Translations under genes and position numbers: made by a program
Source: Stereum hirsutum FP-91666 SS1
Lineage: Eukaryota; Basidiomycota; Agaricomycetes; Russulales; Stereaceae
DNA length: 64,000 nt
Reading direction: 5' to 3'
NCBI RefSeq assembly: GCF_000264905.1
Contig: NW_006763145.1
Coordinates: 1,347,347 to 1,411,346, forward strand
The notes under the pieces: model-generated
What the model was told of the DNA's origin: nothing
Database searches by the model: none
What the model saw: only the letters and a program-made list of their open reading frames with translations
In this document: in pieces, positions 36,926 to 51,136 of the stretch
Position numbering within the stretch: the first letter of the stretch is position 1
Layout: every line of letters starts with the position of its first letter

Positions 36926-37809
36926 TCATGATCCTCTGTAGCCTCGGTCGCCACGACCACCACGGAATCCGCCACCTCCTCTACCACGACCGCGATCACC
37001 TCCACCAAAACCTCTACCGCCCCCTCCAAAACCTCTACCACCACCACGATCACCACCTCTGCCTCCTCCGAACCCTCCGCGACCTCTTGGTGCACCCCGG
37101 CCACCACCAAATCCACCACGCGCGCCCCTTCCGCCTGGACCACCCCTACCAGCACCCCGCCCTCGTTCTAAAGTTCAGAAGAAAAGGAGTCAGTTGACAC
37201 AGAGATAAGGAGAGCGGAATAAAGGTAATCGTACTCGCGACGCCTGTGAGAATGCGAGTGAGCAAGCACAAAACAAGAGAGTAAGATGGAATACACACCT
37301 CCCGCCACTTTCGGTTTGGGCAGAAACCGGTCTATTGGCAGTAGCTTATCCCCACCAATGTAGACCTTGTCGCCTTTTTTGAAGCTGTTGGCGACCATAC
37401 CCTCGCCCATCTTCACGGAGAAGTAAACTTCATTTATTGGTCCTAGAATTTCATCGACCTTGCCAATGACAGATTTGTTTTGAAGATAGATGGGTGCATT
37501 GAAGTAGGGAACTTTGTCGGGCATGAGGGAGGAGCAGAGCATCTCGTCTTCTACGGCATGCATGAATGTACCCATTTCTATATAAGATCTCAAAGGTCAG
37601 CAAGAATGTTAGGATGAGAGATATGTATGCTGAAATTTACCAAGAACTGTATCTGGAGGGCCGAAGTCTCGAGGAGCACCCCCACGGCCTCCACGACCTG
37701 TGCAGAAAATTATATTCGAGTAGTCGCCACAATACTGAAGGCGAAAATACGCACCACCACCAAAGCCACCACCAAAGCCACCGCGTCCACCGCGTCCTCC
37801 TCGGCTCAT
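36926..37809 (-). CDS. GAR1: H/ACA snoRNP subunit Gar1
   Basis: This is a component of box H/ACA ribonucleoproteins that guide rRNA pseudouridylation in the nucleolus. The ATG is at 37809. The protein has the classic three-part layout: an N-terminal RGG tract ([19 protein letters not shown]), a core starting GPPDTV and running [40 protein letters not shown] and [20 protein letters not shown], then a long C-terminal GAR domain of RGG/FGGG repeats ending RGYRGS. The core residues [20 protein letters not shown] are typical. At least three introns are present. It is divergent from PEX6, 285 bases apart. Confidence 0.95.
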
Positions 37810-38094
37810 TTTGTTTTGTGTGAGAAGGGAAAGGAAAGGAAGGAAGGAGAAGAGATAATTGCTACAGCAACTTAGATGAAGTCGTGGGTGTAATGAAGGT
37901 CGACGAATAGTGGACGAAAGCAAGCCCGATCCAAAGTTTGCGGTCGACGCACGTGACAAGGCGCGTCGCGCTGCATCCGGCTCCTTTTCACGCGCTTTCT
38001 GTTTCTTGTCTCAAAGTATGTCGAACTGTACGGCTTCCACATATCTCAACCACCACAATCTGACTGAATAGTCTCGACTTACTCTTGGTAGCGA
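37810..38094. promoter_or_regulatory. shared divergent promoter, GAR1 / PEX6
   Basis: 285 bases separate the opposed start codons. The call is inferred from orientation. No specific element is claimed. Confidence 0.35.
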
Positions 38095-42140
<4,046 letters not shown>

Positions 42141-42431
42141 GTAAATATTGGATTCAGCCTGAGCACCCCCACCATTGCACTGCTTGTGACTCGAACAATC
42201 TCAATCCATTTTAAGCAAATAATCAGTCCGGTATCCGTACGTAGAGCAAAGGTTTCGGTAGTGCCCTCTAAAGCAAGTTGGGATCGATATCGTCGGTGTA
42301 CAAGTATCGCATTAGAAGCGAAGTCACTCTCGCATCCAGAATGTAGATGAGTATCGTACATGTGCACATGGTACACAGTAGTTGAACCGAGCGTCGGCGG
42401 GTTTCAGTCAGGGGGCATGAAGCACGCTTGA

Positions 42432-44975
42432 TCAGAACCATCGGCTGGGGGCGAAACCGACTGTGTCGAGTAGGAAGTTCTTGATGCCGTCTGGCACGAA
42501 GGCACCGATGGCAGTCGTGGACTTCAGCTTGACGGGCTTGCCAACGACAGTGAGCCTGTAGAAACGTGGAGAGTTAGAAGGGAAGTTTGTAAGTAACAGG
42601 AGGAACACAGAAATACTTACAAGTAGGCGGTCTTTCCGTCAATAGTGACTTCGAGATTGAGCGTAGGCTTTTCAGAGTCGGTTGTGTCGATTTCGATTGC
42701 GGACCTAGAGAGAAGAGAATATGGTACGTGAGCAAAAGTCATAATGGATCAGGTTACGCCGACTGAAGACTGACCATTTGTAGTTCCCGCGCGGCAAGTA
42801 CTTCAAAGTCCTCTCTTGGGGGATCTCAGTGACAACCTCTACAACGTCTGTCCCTTCCTCCGTCTCTTTGACCTCGATCCTCTTTCTCTGTACCGTCGCC
42901 TCCGTCTGGTTCATCAATGTCCTGAAAATCGGCACGTCGAACATGCTCAACGGGCTCGTTGAGAACTCCAACACATTGTGTCCGTCCTGCTTCGGACTGT
43001 TGAACTCAATCGCGGCAAACTCGTGCCTATCGCCCGAGAGCACAATGACATTCGGCACAGAATGGAACGCATCGAGAAGAGCGGCCTTCTCAGACGCAAA
43101 AGCGACCCAGCAGTCGACGAGGGCTTCGTGTGTCCAGAGATCGGTGAAGGGGACAGAGCTGACGACGAATTTGAATGTTGCGGTGCTGTTGACACGGCCG
43201 AGCCAGTCGTATAGAGCGGTGAGCTGTTTGTCGCCGAGCATGGTGCGCGAGGAGATGGGTTCTGTTGCAACGTCGGAGCGGTAGCGACGGGTGTCCATGA
43301 CGAAGAAGGCGGCGTCACCGTAGCGGAAGTCGTAGTAGTATTGACCCTCTTCGATGGGCTCAAAGTTGGGCTCGGCGTTGTAGATTTCGAAAGCATTTGA
43401 GGCCCCGGGGAAGGGAGGGTTCGAGTCGTTGGCTTGACCAGCGTAGTTGTTATATATCTAGAGAAGGTATTAGTCTGTGTAGTCCCTTGAGAGAAAACTG
43501 AGGGTATACCTCATGATCATCGTAAGTGTGGAAGATTGCTGGAAGGTAGAACGTCAGCGCTGGTTACAGAGTGGTGAGAAGAGATCGAGTGGACTTACGT
43601 AGCCTCTCATAGACTTTCCTGAATCCAGTGCTCTGATAATTCCTCCTATACAGCCTGCGATATGATTCCGAATCGTCACCAAAATACATTGGCACGTCCG
43701 CATAGATGAAGTCTCCCAAGAACAGACCAAACTCAACACGCGACTTCCCTACTGCATCGGTCTCTGATACAGTTGCAGGCTCAGAAGCGACCGCTACATG
43801 TGGTGCCGCCTCTGTGTCATTTACGGATGGCGTCTCGGCAGCTTCGACTGACTCGGTCTCCGTAGCCTCTTCGGTCGTAGTCTCGGGTTCCGGAATGGGA
43901 ACTGGATCAGCGGCCTCGGATTTTGAGGCGGGAGGTGGAGACAGAGACTTGTCTTGTTCAGCGAGGTAGTCGGCCATGAGTTCCCAGCCCTTGATACGGC
44001 GACCGCCGAAGGGAGTGTAAGGGAAGTTGGGCGTAGTGCAAGATGAGACGACGAAACGGAAACGAGAGCCACCCGGAAGACGGGGGTCGGGGAAGGTACG
44101 GAATCGGAGAGGGGTGGCGGGATAATCGAGCGTGGTCTTGTTTAAGTCTGTGAGAACATCTGTGAAGCAAGTATGACAGTTAGATCGCTGTTCAATCAAA
44201 TGGAACGACGAAGGGGCCTCGTACATTCATATTCAGTATTGGGCCAAAGACCAGCAAGCTTCGTCGTGTTGGCCCAGTCGTGTGATGGGTTCAGTTCCAG
44301 GATGGGACCGTCTATCCAGGCCTCGGCAGCAGATGTGGCGTCGGTTCCAGTTGGTGCTTTACGCCACAGAAGTTGAACGGCGTTTTCTGTAGCGTTTGCG
44401 GCGGGGTAACGAACTATGATCTTGGCAGCATCCGGGTAGACAGCACCAACACGAGAGAACACAACGTCGGTAGCAGCATCGAAATAGGGGAAGAGGGTGA
44501 ATTCGAGGGAGGCAAGCGCTATGAGAGTGTTGATGACAAAAGTCTTGACCTTCAAAGAAGTGCTTGAAGGAAGAGAGAACAGCAAAGCCAAATTGGAGTC
44601 GCCCTGTGCGGCCTGAGAATAAACAAATGATAATGTCAGGACAATGCGAACGACAGGGCATAGTAAACGCCCACTACTTCAGGTTGTGATTCCTGAGCAC
44701 TTTCGCCATTCTCTGTCTTCTCTTTGATCTCGTTTTTCTCTGGCACCCTCGGTGGTGGAGTCGAGACGAAGAAGAGTGATGTGATATATGCGATGTATAG
44801 AGAGGGGATGACAAGCTTCAGAGGTCGTATAGGAGCCTATCATGGAGTAGAGATTAGACATTGACTGAACGATCCTAGAATAACCAGGGAAAATACGAAC
44901 GACACGAAGATAGCAGTACGCAAGAAGCCTGTAAAGTGTAGAAATTGCGGCAGAGGAGTACTCTATCGTACCCAT
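42432..44975 (-). CDS. membrane-anchored PhoD-like metallophosphatase
   Basis: This is an alkaline phosphatase D-type enzyme, presumably a phosphodi-/monoesterase facing a lumen or the outside. The ATG is at 44975. Three hydrophobic segments come first: AISTLYRLLAYCYLRVV, PLKLVIPSLYIAYITSLFFV and TFVINTLIALASLEFTLFPY. A fibronectin-like domain follows (VVFSRVGAVYPDAAKIIVRY). The phosphatase core has FRFVVSSCTTPNFPYTPFGG, FGLFLGDFIYADVPMYFG and VIVLSGDRHEFAAIEF. An acidic Glu/Thr/Pro-rich insert sits within the core (EPETTTEEATETES). It ends LLDTVGFAPSRWF. About seven introns are present. The substrate is unknown; fungal members are often annotated only as PhoD-like. Confidence 0.9.
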
Positions 44976-45145
44976 GGCTGTCGTCTGCTTGTCGTCGCCG
45001 TCGTCGTCGTCAGCGTTGTGGAGAGTGATGCAGGAACGCAGTGCCGGCGCGTTGTCTTGACGCGAACTACGTCAGCTTCGAAATATCCGGCGACTCGCCA
45101 CAACTCGATGGCGGCGCCACACTCACGACTTGTTCTTCATCCACC
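44976..45145. promoter_or_regulatory. short divergent promoter, PhoD-like / MIC19
   Basis: 170 bases lie between opposed start codons, with a (GTC)n-like microsatellite at about 44994-45015. The promoter call is inferred from orientation. Confidence 0.4.
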
Positions 45146-45878
45146 ATGGGCGCGTCGCAGTCAAAGTCCGACGACGGCTCGCATGTCTTCCACAGCGAGA
45201 CCCCCATCCAGGTGCGTCCACATTTGGTCTATTAACCTGCTCTCACATTCTAGAACTCACTAATGACTGTCCCGAATAGTTTTCACAGGACCTCGTCAAT
45301 CACCTCTCGGACCAGTCCTCCGCTCCCGGGACTTCTGCCCCACGACAAGAGACTATAGATGGTCTCATCCGCCAGCGGATTGAGGTAGAGATTGAACGTC
45401 TTCGTGAGGAGGAGAAGCAGGTTCGGGATGAGATCGAGAGGGAGCTAGAGAAGGAAAACCTCGACCGTGAGCGGAGTATGGCCGGCGACGCGAGTTCGCC
45501 CGAACACGCAGAGGACGAGTCGACCGTCGGCGACATCAAGAGCAGCGCCGTGCTGATGGGCGATTTGGAGGAGGTTAGGAGTAAGGTTGAGAGGTTCCAG
45601 CATCGGCGAGAATTAACGGAGTTACCGACGTTGAAAGCCAAGGGAGAGGCTGTCGTCGAGTGCTACAGGTAAGTGTTGCTTTGCTGGCATCTATTCCTGG
45701 ATACTTATGGTGGCATACATGGCAGGTCAAATCCTACCACCTCACTGAACTGCTGGCGAGAGGTTGCCGAGTTCAAGTCTGCAGTGTCTCAGGTTGAGCA
45801 GGTAAATTCTCGAGTATACCTATCGTTTCCATGCATTAACCTCGTTTTTCTTAGGACTACGTTACCTCATTACGTTGA
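45146..45878 (+). CDS. MIC19: MICOS complex subunit Mic19
   Basis: This is a mitochondrial inner-membrane organising system protein that links Mic60 to cristae junctions. ATG 45146 begins MGASQSKSDDG, a Gly-2 myristoylation-type start as in the family. The middle is a long charged coiled coil (QRIEVEIERLREEEKQVRDE). The C-terminal DUF1690/CHCH-like part has AKGEAVVECYR, NPTTSLNCWREVAEFKSAV and ends DYVTSLR in a tiny last exon. Four exons were joined by frame. The protein is small (about 180 residues), which is normal for the family. Confidence 0.88.
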
Positions 45879-46556
45879 CGAAAACCGTGTTGCACTGTTG
45901 CAATCGTATCCTCTATCCTGTCGGCTCCGATTCTCTACCTGCAACCTATTTTCCTTCGTGACTATGAGGTTGATGCGCTGGCCATATAATCACTCTTACA
46001 GGCTCCGGGTCCGAAAGTCATAGTTCGACAGAACGGCTGTCAACAGGAGAATCATACGTATAGCCTGGCCAAACACCATAATCTCATTGTCTGATGCGGG
46101 ACTGCGTCAAAAATCCACTCGTCAACCTATCGCCTCGTCGAGCAACTGTACGTCCGAAACATACATAATAACGGGACCAAAATCATAAAAGTAAGTAATA
46201 ACTGGTCCGAGAGGTAGGTGCAAGATCGTACAGATAAACAAGGGAGCGATCGTGCCAGGAAATGTCCTCGCCAGATGCCAAGACTAAGTACGGTAAAAAC
46301 AAGTTCAATTATTTACTTCTCTTATGTGTCTGTCAATGTCCTCGCTGGTAACTCATACAGTCCAGATACAAACCCGCCTACTCTGCGGAAACCACGTCAA
46401 AGCGCGAAAGCCAGATATAGAAAGCAAGATGTCCGAGCCCGGTCTAAGAGTTTATTATACGCACCACATCGACAGTCTTCCCTCCTCGCCGTCCTCGTCC
46501 TTTTCGCCATCTCTCCCACCCTACGCCTATCCAGCCTTCAGCCGAAAGGAACTCGA
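45879..46556. other. convergent 3' region, no gene seen
   Basis: This stretch lies between MIC19 (+) and the Ser/Pro-rich membrane protein (-). Open frames here are antisense to, or run into, the neighbouring gene and lack similarity. Confidence 0.55.
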
Positions 46557-47768
46557 TCAATCCAACGTCGAATAAACCGAACCTCCGGAATTCCTCGACA
46601 ACGTCGACAGTCTATTCCCGTCAAACTTCGGCATAATCCCATCGAACAACCGCCTCGCCGGTCCGACCTTTCGCCGCTCTTCACCACTCTGCGTCGAGTA
46701 CCACGAATCGGAACTCACAGCGGAGGGCTTATGCACGAGCGATCCGGGCGCGCGGACGGATTGTTGTTGGCTCCGACCGGGGATTTCGCGCAGGAAGGAG
46801 TATTGGGGTTGGGAGGACTGGGAGTAATTGGAGGTGGAGGGTTGGGATGCGGAGGCGGCGAGGGGAGGGGGGAGAAGAGGGGATGGCGAGAAGGAGTCAG
46901 TGTCGGCGTGGGAGTCGTGGAAGGGCGAAGAGGTGAAGGCGACTGTGGAAGGGCTTGGGGTCGTTAAAGGTGTTGAAGCGGGAGAGTTGAGAGCCGTGGT
47001 GGAGGTGATAGCGCTCGTCGATGGTGATCTTGGTGGTACAACAGTCGACCAAGAGAGTTTTGAAGGCGCTTTTGGCTTTCGGGTGAGCATGTATCGGGAA
47101 GAGGGCGTGCTTCGGGTGGGCGGCGGGGATGGTCTGCGGGGTGGTGTGCTGCTCGGGCTGAAGTTTGGGTCGTCGATGTCGTTGTCATTATAGGCAAGTA
47201 TGGAGTCATCGTCGGGAGGGGTGGGTAAGGGCTTTGTCAGCGTGGGTGAGGATGTGTTCTTTTCGTTCGTGAGGGCTTGGTCATTAGTAGGCGTCGACGT
47301 CGGCGCGGCATGGGCGGCTGCAAACTTGACCTTTCGGCCTGCAGAGCTTAATTTCGAGGAAGGCTGGTATTGTGAGATGGGTGCGCTGAAGGTAGAGGCG
47401 TTGCGCCTGGTGTTGGCTCGTACGGCCAGGCGATCCATCTACAGAATAATGATGGCCGTTAGGATTATTCAGATCAGGTCCTGAACGGGAAATGTACTAA
47501 CATCTTCCTTTCGCTTTTCTTCCTCTTTGCGTTGGATGCATGATCCCCACCAACTCCATCCTAGCACGACAATCAACGCTAGACAGACGCCACCTAGTAC
47601 GCCACCGATGATGGGTGCAAGGGGAACCGAAGGCTGCGAAGAGGAACTGCTCGATTCGGTGGTCAAACTCGGAGTGGGAGAGGCACCTCCCGAATATATC
47701 GTCGTAGTGACGATATTGAGCTCTTCGGGAGAGGCTTCACGGCGGATTACGATGGGGGTAGCTGGCAT
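46557..47768 (-). CDS. single-pass Ser/Thr/Pro-rich membrane protein
   Basis: No named family was recognised. There are two exons: 47768 to about 47500, and 47438-46557 starting MDRLAVRANTRRNAS after an intron directly behind KRKED. The N-terminal 48 residues are Ser/Thr-rich (ESSSSSSQPSVP) and could be an O-glycosylated ectodomain. One membrane segment follows (PIIGGVLGGVCLALIVVLGW), then a basic stop-transfer WWGSCIQRKEEEKRKEDV. The cytosolic tail of about 290 residues is Pro/Ser/Thr-rich with RKVGPARRLFDGIMPKF near the end. No obvious signal peptide precedes the membrane segment. The layout (extracellular SerThr stretch, TM, disordered tail) is common among basidiomycete sensor-like or plasma-membrane proteins, but no function can be given. 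Confidence 0.7.
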
Positions 47769-48951
47769 TACGGTGACTCTGTCGTTATACTTGGTCGCAA
47801 GGGCAAGTTCAGAAAAGAGAGCAGATGCGGGGCTCCTCCGATGCTACTCTCGCCCTGAGCTCGAGGCGGGGGCGTTTATGAAGCGGAATGAGGACGAGAG
47901 AAGCACAAAGGACAGCCAGGAAGAGTGGAGCTCGAGGACTGCTGGAAAAGATACAGGGGGTGGCCCTTATCAGCGAGGCGCGCTCGCGAGCAGTTTGCGG
48001 GTCAAGACTGTCGAGTGCGCCCTCACCGCCAGGACTTGAATAAATACGGCAACGTCGACTGATTGAAAACTTTCGAGAGAAAGGAACGGACAGGGCACGC
48101 TGCACCATGCATGCCTAGAATAACATTCGCGAACGCCTGCAGGTTGATGTTACGCCGAGTTTTGCACGCCTCGTGGCGAGCCTCGTCGTTCCGTCCTGGT
48201 CCGCCGAACGCTTGCCGATACCCTTTTTGCACTCGTCCTCTGCTTTCTGCAGTCATCGAGCTATCGCTGCTCTGATCTGTGGGAGGTTTCAAGCCGTCTT
48301 ATGAGGCTCGGGAGCAGAAAAGTATAGGCCGAGACCTCCAATGTGATGGGCGGGTGCGTTGTGCATATTCGATAGTGCAGACGCATGTTTTTCCGTATGT
48401 TTTATTTAGTTTCCTACTCACACAACCACCCCATGACATCTTTACCATCTTTCTGTCACTAGCGCCAGATTCATCCAGACTGGGCCCAAGGTCCTAACGT
48501 GCCTTCATCTTGTCTTCATTCGAGATTAAAAGTGACATTCGACCAGTACTAGTGTGGCACCTTTTCAATGCTGTGGCACTTGAATATCTTGACGATGTCG
48601 CTTTGCATCATGAATCTACATTCTGCTCCCATTCTGTGGTCATAACCTATCAGCCAAATTGTCGTGGATCTTCACAAAGTCAAGAGGGGATAATGCAAGG
48701 AGTCCAGGATTCAGACAATGCCTGCTCTCCTGCCGATTCTGAGATTGATCACTTCTCTGGAGTATATTTTATTTTACTTGCTCATTTCTCTAGTCGTCTG
48801 ACCTCATAAGCAGTAAGCCTTCATTTCCCCAGACTCGTACTCATGCTCGCTTTCTCTTTCTGTATAGGAATAATCTTCGCTGTGAATCTGCGGCGTTTCG
48901 TCGCCGTTCCCACTTCCACCTTCAGGCTACCAATAGGTCTCGTTCCTTCAA
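47769..48951. other. intergenic, no confident gene
   Basis: Frames of 70-100 codons occur on both strands but overlap each other and match nothing recognised. The stretch lies upstream of the membrane-protein gene. Confidence 0.45.
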
Positions 48952-50219
48952 TGGCATCATACCAGCGGTCCGACCGCGCAGGGGCCAGAGCGCCCGACAT
49001 CCTTCGAAGGCTCTCACCCCAGCGAGTGAATGACCTCCGCGCGGTCAGTGACTAACCTCCTTCTTTCGCTCTGCCTTCGGGTCTTGTCATGACTCGGAGC
49101 GGGATGATTCATGCCGGAGGGTACTGTACTCTCACTCTGCATGAAGGTTAGCTGTTTCACGGATAATATCATAGGTCTTCGAAGCGTATGTCACCGAACT
49201 GTATCCTTCAATCCAAGCATGGTGTCCGTGGGCAGCGTTCTTCGCACACACTAGGTCGATGACATCCCGTGTCTTCTCATGATGAGAAGGACCTCGAGAT
49301 CATGCACGACGGACGGCTACTTTGCTAGCTCTCCCGCTTACGTTGTTGAATGTTGAACTCTAAGTGAGATGAGTTCTGAGGCCAGAAGGGACGGGTTATT
49401 GTGGCACCTTGGTTCGATGGGACCGTCTTCCGCAAGTCTCCCCTCAATTTATCGCCCCGGACGCCCTGCGTCGTAGAGCTGGTTTGTCTCATCATATCCC
49501 TCAGTATTATGCTCTATAATCCATCGTTGAGTCTTCTCTTCTTTAGGCCATCGGTCTATATGTCAATGACAGCGTGAAGCGATTCGGTTTCTTCTCCGGA
49601 CTGAACGTACGGTTAGGCATGGAGTTCAGAGTCTTGCGCCATGCAAGCTTCAAGCTTCAAGATCTATGTCTCAGTACGGCACCGCAATGACGCCTTGGCT
49701 CCCGAACGTGCTAAGTGCATACCCTGCTCGGTTTCTTGTTACGATTCACCATAACATGCTCGGCTCGTCGTGGAGACAAACTAAGAGCGAGGTCCTCTCA
49801 AGACCAAGACCACCGTACCGCACGCACAGCCATCTCATGGTCCGCACGATATCATGATATGCCGAGCCCAAGACACCGAACCGCACCGTGGCCTTATTGT
49901 TCTGCACAACGGAAGCATTCTCTCAGTCTCCTCTCCCGGCTTTCATAGACATATACTAGACACAGCCAGTGAAACAAGGGTTACCGCGGCCGCTCTTGTT
50001 ACCGTCAACTTGAATCAGTTACAGGACGAGTCCGGTGATCATGATTTGTTTTCCTGCCTGAGTCGTCAGACGACTCGACGTAAGAATTGCCTATACATCC
50101 CGCACTGTAGAAGTGTCATCTCCCCTGCTCGTCCATCCTGTCAATGGAACTTGACTTACTTATATTCCGACGACTCTCGTGGACTGTATTGTTTTCGGGT
50201 TCCGAGTCTGCTATAAGTA
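48952..50219 (+). pseudogene. possible unrecognised or decayed multi-exon gene
   Basis: Several short pieces look exon-like. MASYQRSDRAGARAPDILRR with LSPQRVNDLRA ends at a plausible donor near 49044. VFEAYVTELYPSIQAWCPWA follows an acceptor near 49172. AIGLYVNDSVKRFGFFSGLN follows an acceptor near 49548. A 3' frame contains LIVLHNGSILSVSSPGFHRH. I could not join them into one uninterrupted protein, and I recognise no family. The stretch may be a rapidly evolving gene, a remnant, or chance. The assignment to pseudogene is tentative. Confidence 0.2.
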
Positions 50220-50543
50220 ATAGTTGCACGAGCTTTTCTGACTGAAATCATTATATCACATCCCATTATAATCTTGCATCTTATATCTTCCCTGTAGAGG
50301 CATGCAGACATGAATGAAACTCGCACCGCGTTTCAGCGAGGTGCATTCAAGGATGAAGTGGGTGACGGGCGAATATGTACTTACCACCGTCGTAGTCTCC
50401 TTCACCGCTTCAAATCGCATATTGATATGAGCAAATAAGACGCCAAAAGGAATATATTCGGCTCATACGACTCCAACCGCTGACCAATCATAATTGTATA
50501 CACTCTCCACCAACAAAGAAAACACAAAAAAAAAAAAAAAACG

Positions 50544-50625
50544 GTGAAGCGCGAAGCGAAGGGTAATCGACGTGAAGCGCGAAGCGAAGGGCGATCGACG
50601 TGAAGTGAAGCGGACTCAATCGAAA
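50544..50625. repeat. 28-base tandem repeat, about 2.8 units
   Basis: Two near-identical 28-base units start at 50544 and 50572 (GTGAAGCGCGAAGCGAAGGG plus TAATCGAC or CGATCGAC), followed by a third, diverged, partial unit. A run of 19 A bases precedes them. They lie about 510 bases beyond the stop of the Zn2Cys6 factor, probably outside its transcript. Confidence 0.8.
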
Positions 50626-51136
50626 GGGGTAAAAAAAAACCATAAACATACGACAAAAAAAGCTGATGGGATATAAAACTTGGGCTGTTATGTTATGTAT
50701 GCATGAGTTACATATTAAAACTCGGGAGGGAGCGAGTGTTCGTGGGCAGTTTATCGTAGGCGAGGTAAGGCAGGGCGGGAAACATCGACAGCGAAGGGGT
50801 GTGGGTGGACAAGGAACGGGAGCGAGCGGGTGGTCGAGGGGAGACGGGAGAGAGAGGGAGAGACGAGAATACGGTGAGGTATTTATTGATGGATGGGGAA
50901 GGTGAGGCGAAGCGAAGCGAGGCACAGCAAGGATGGATAGCAATGAGCAGAGAGACGGAGCGCAGGAGACGTAGTTGACGAGAAAGAGATATGCGACGGA
51001 TTCATGGTACAGAGGAAGAGTTGACAGACAGTCTGCTCGGCTTTCAAGAACTGAATGGGAATAATATCGGAACAACGAGAAGTAGCAAGTCCAAACAAAA
51101 GGCAAGGCAGTACGAGCAGAACGAAGAAAGCTATCA

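Noticed and set aside
36946..37197. Short repeats at the GAR1 3' end considered as a repeat array or CRISPR-like element
   Set aside because: They encode the RGG/FGGG tail of Gar1. The periodicity is codon-level low complexity, with no spacers.
46218..46967. Open frame of 249 codons on the plus strand
   Set aside because: Its second half is antisense to the tail exon of the membrane protein, giving Gly/Arg/Glu low complexity. The first half has no similarity.
47809..48108. Minus-strand frame of 99 codons just upstream of the Ser/Thr/Pro-rich membrane protein, considered as its first exon
   Set aside because: No donor/acceptor pair joining it in frame to the ATG region was found, and its composition gives no support.
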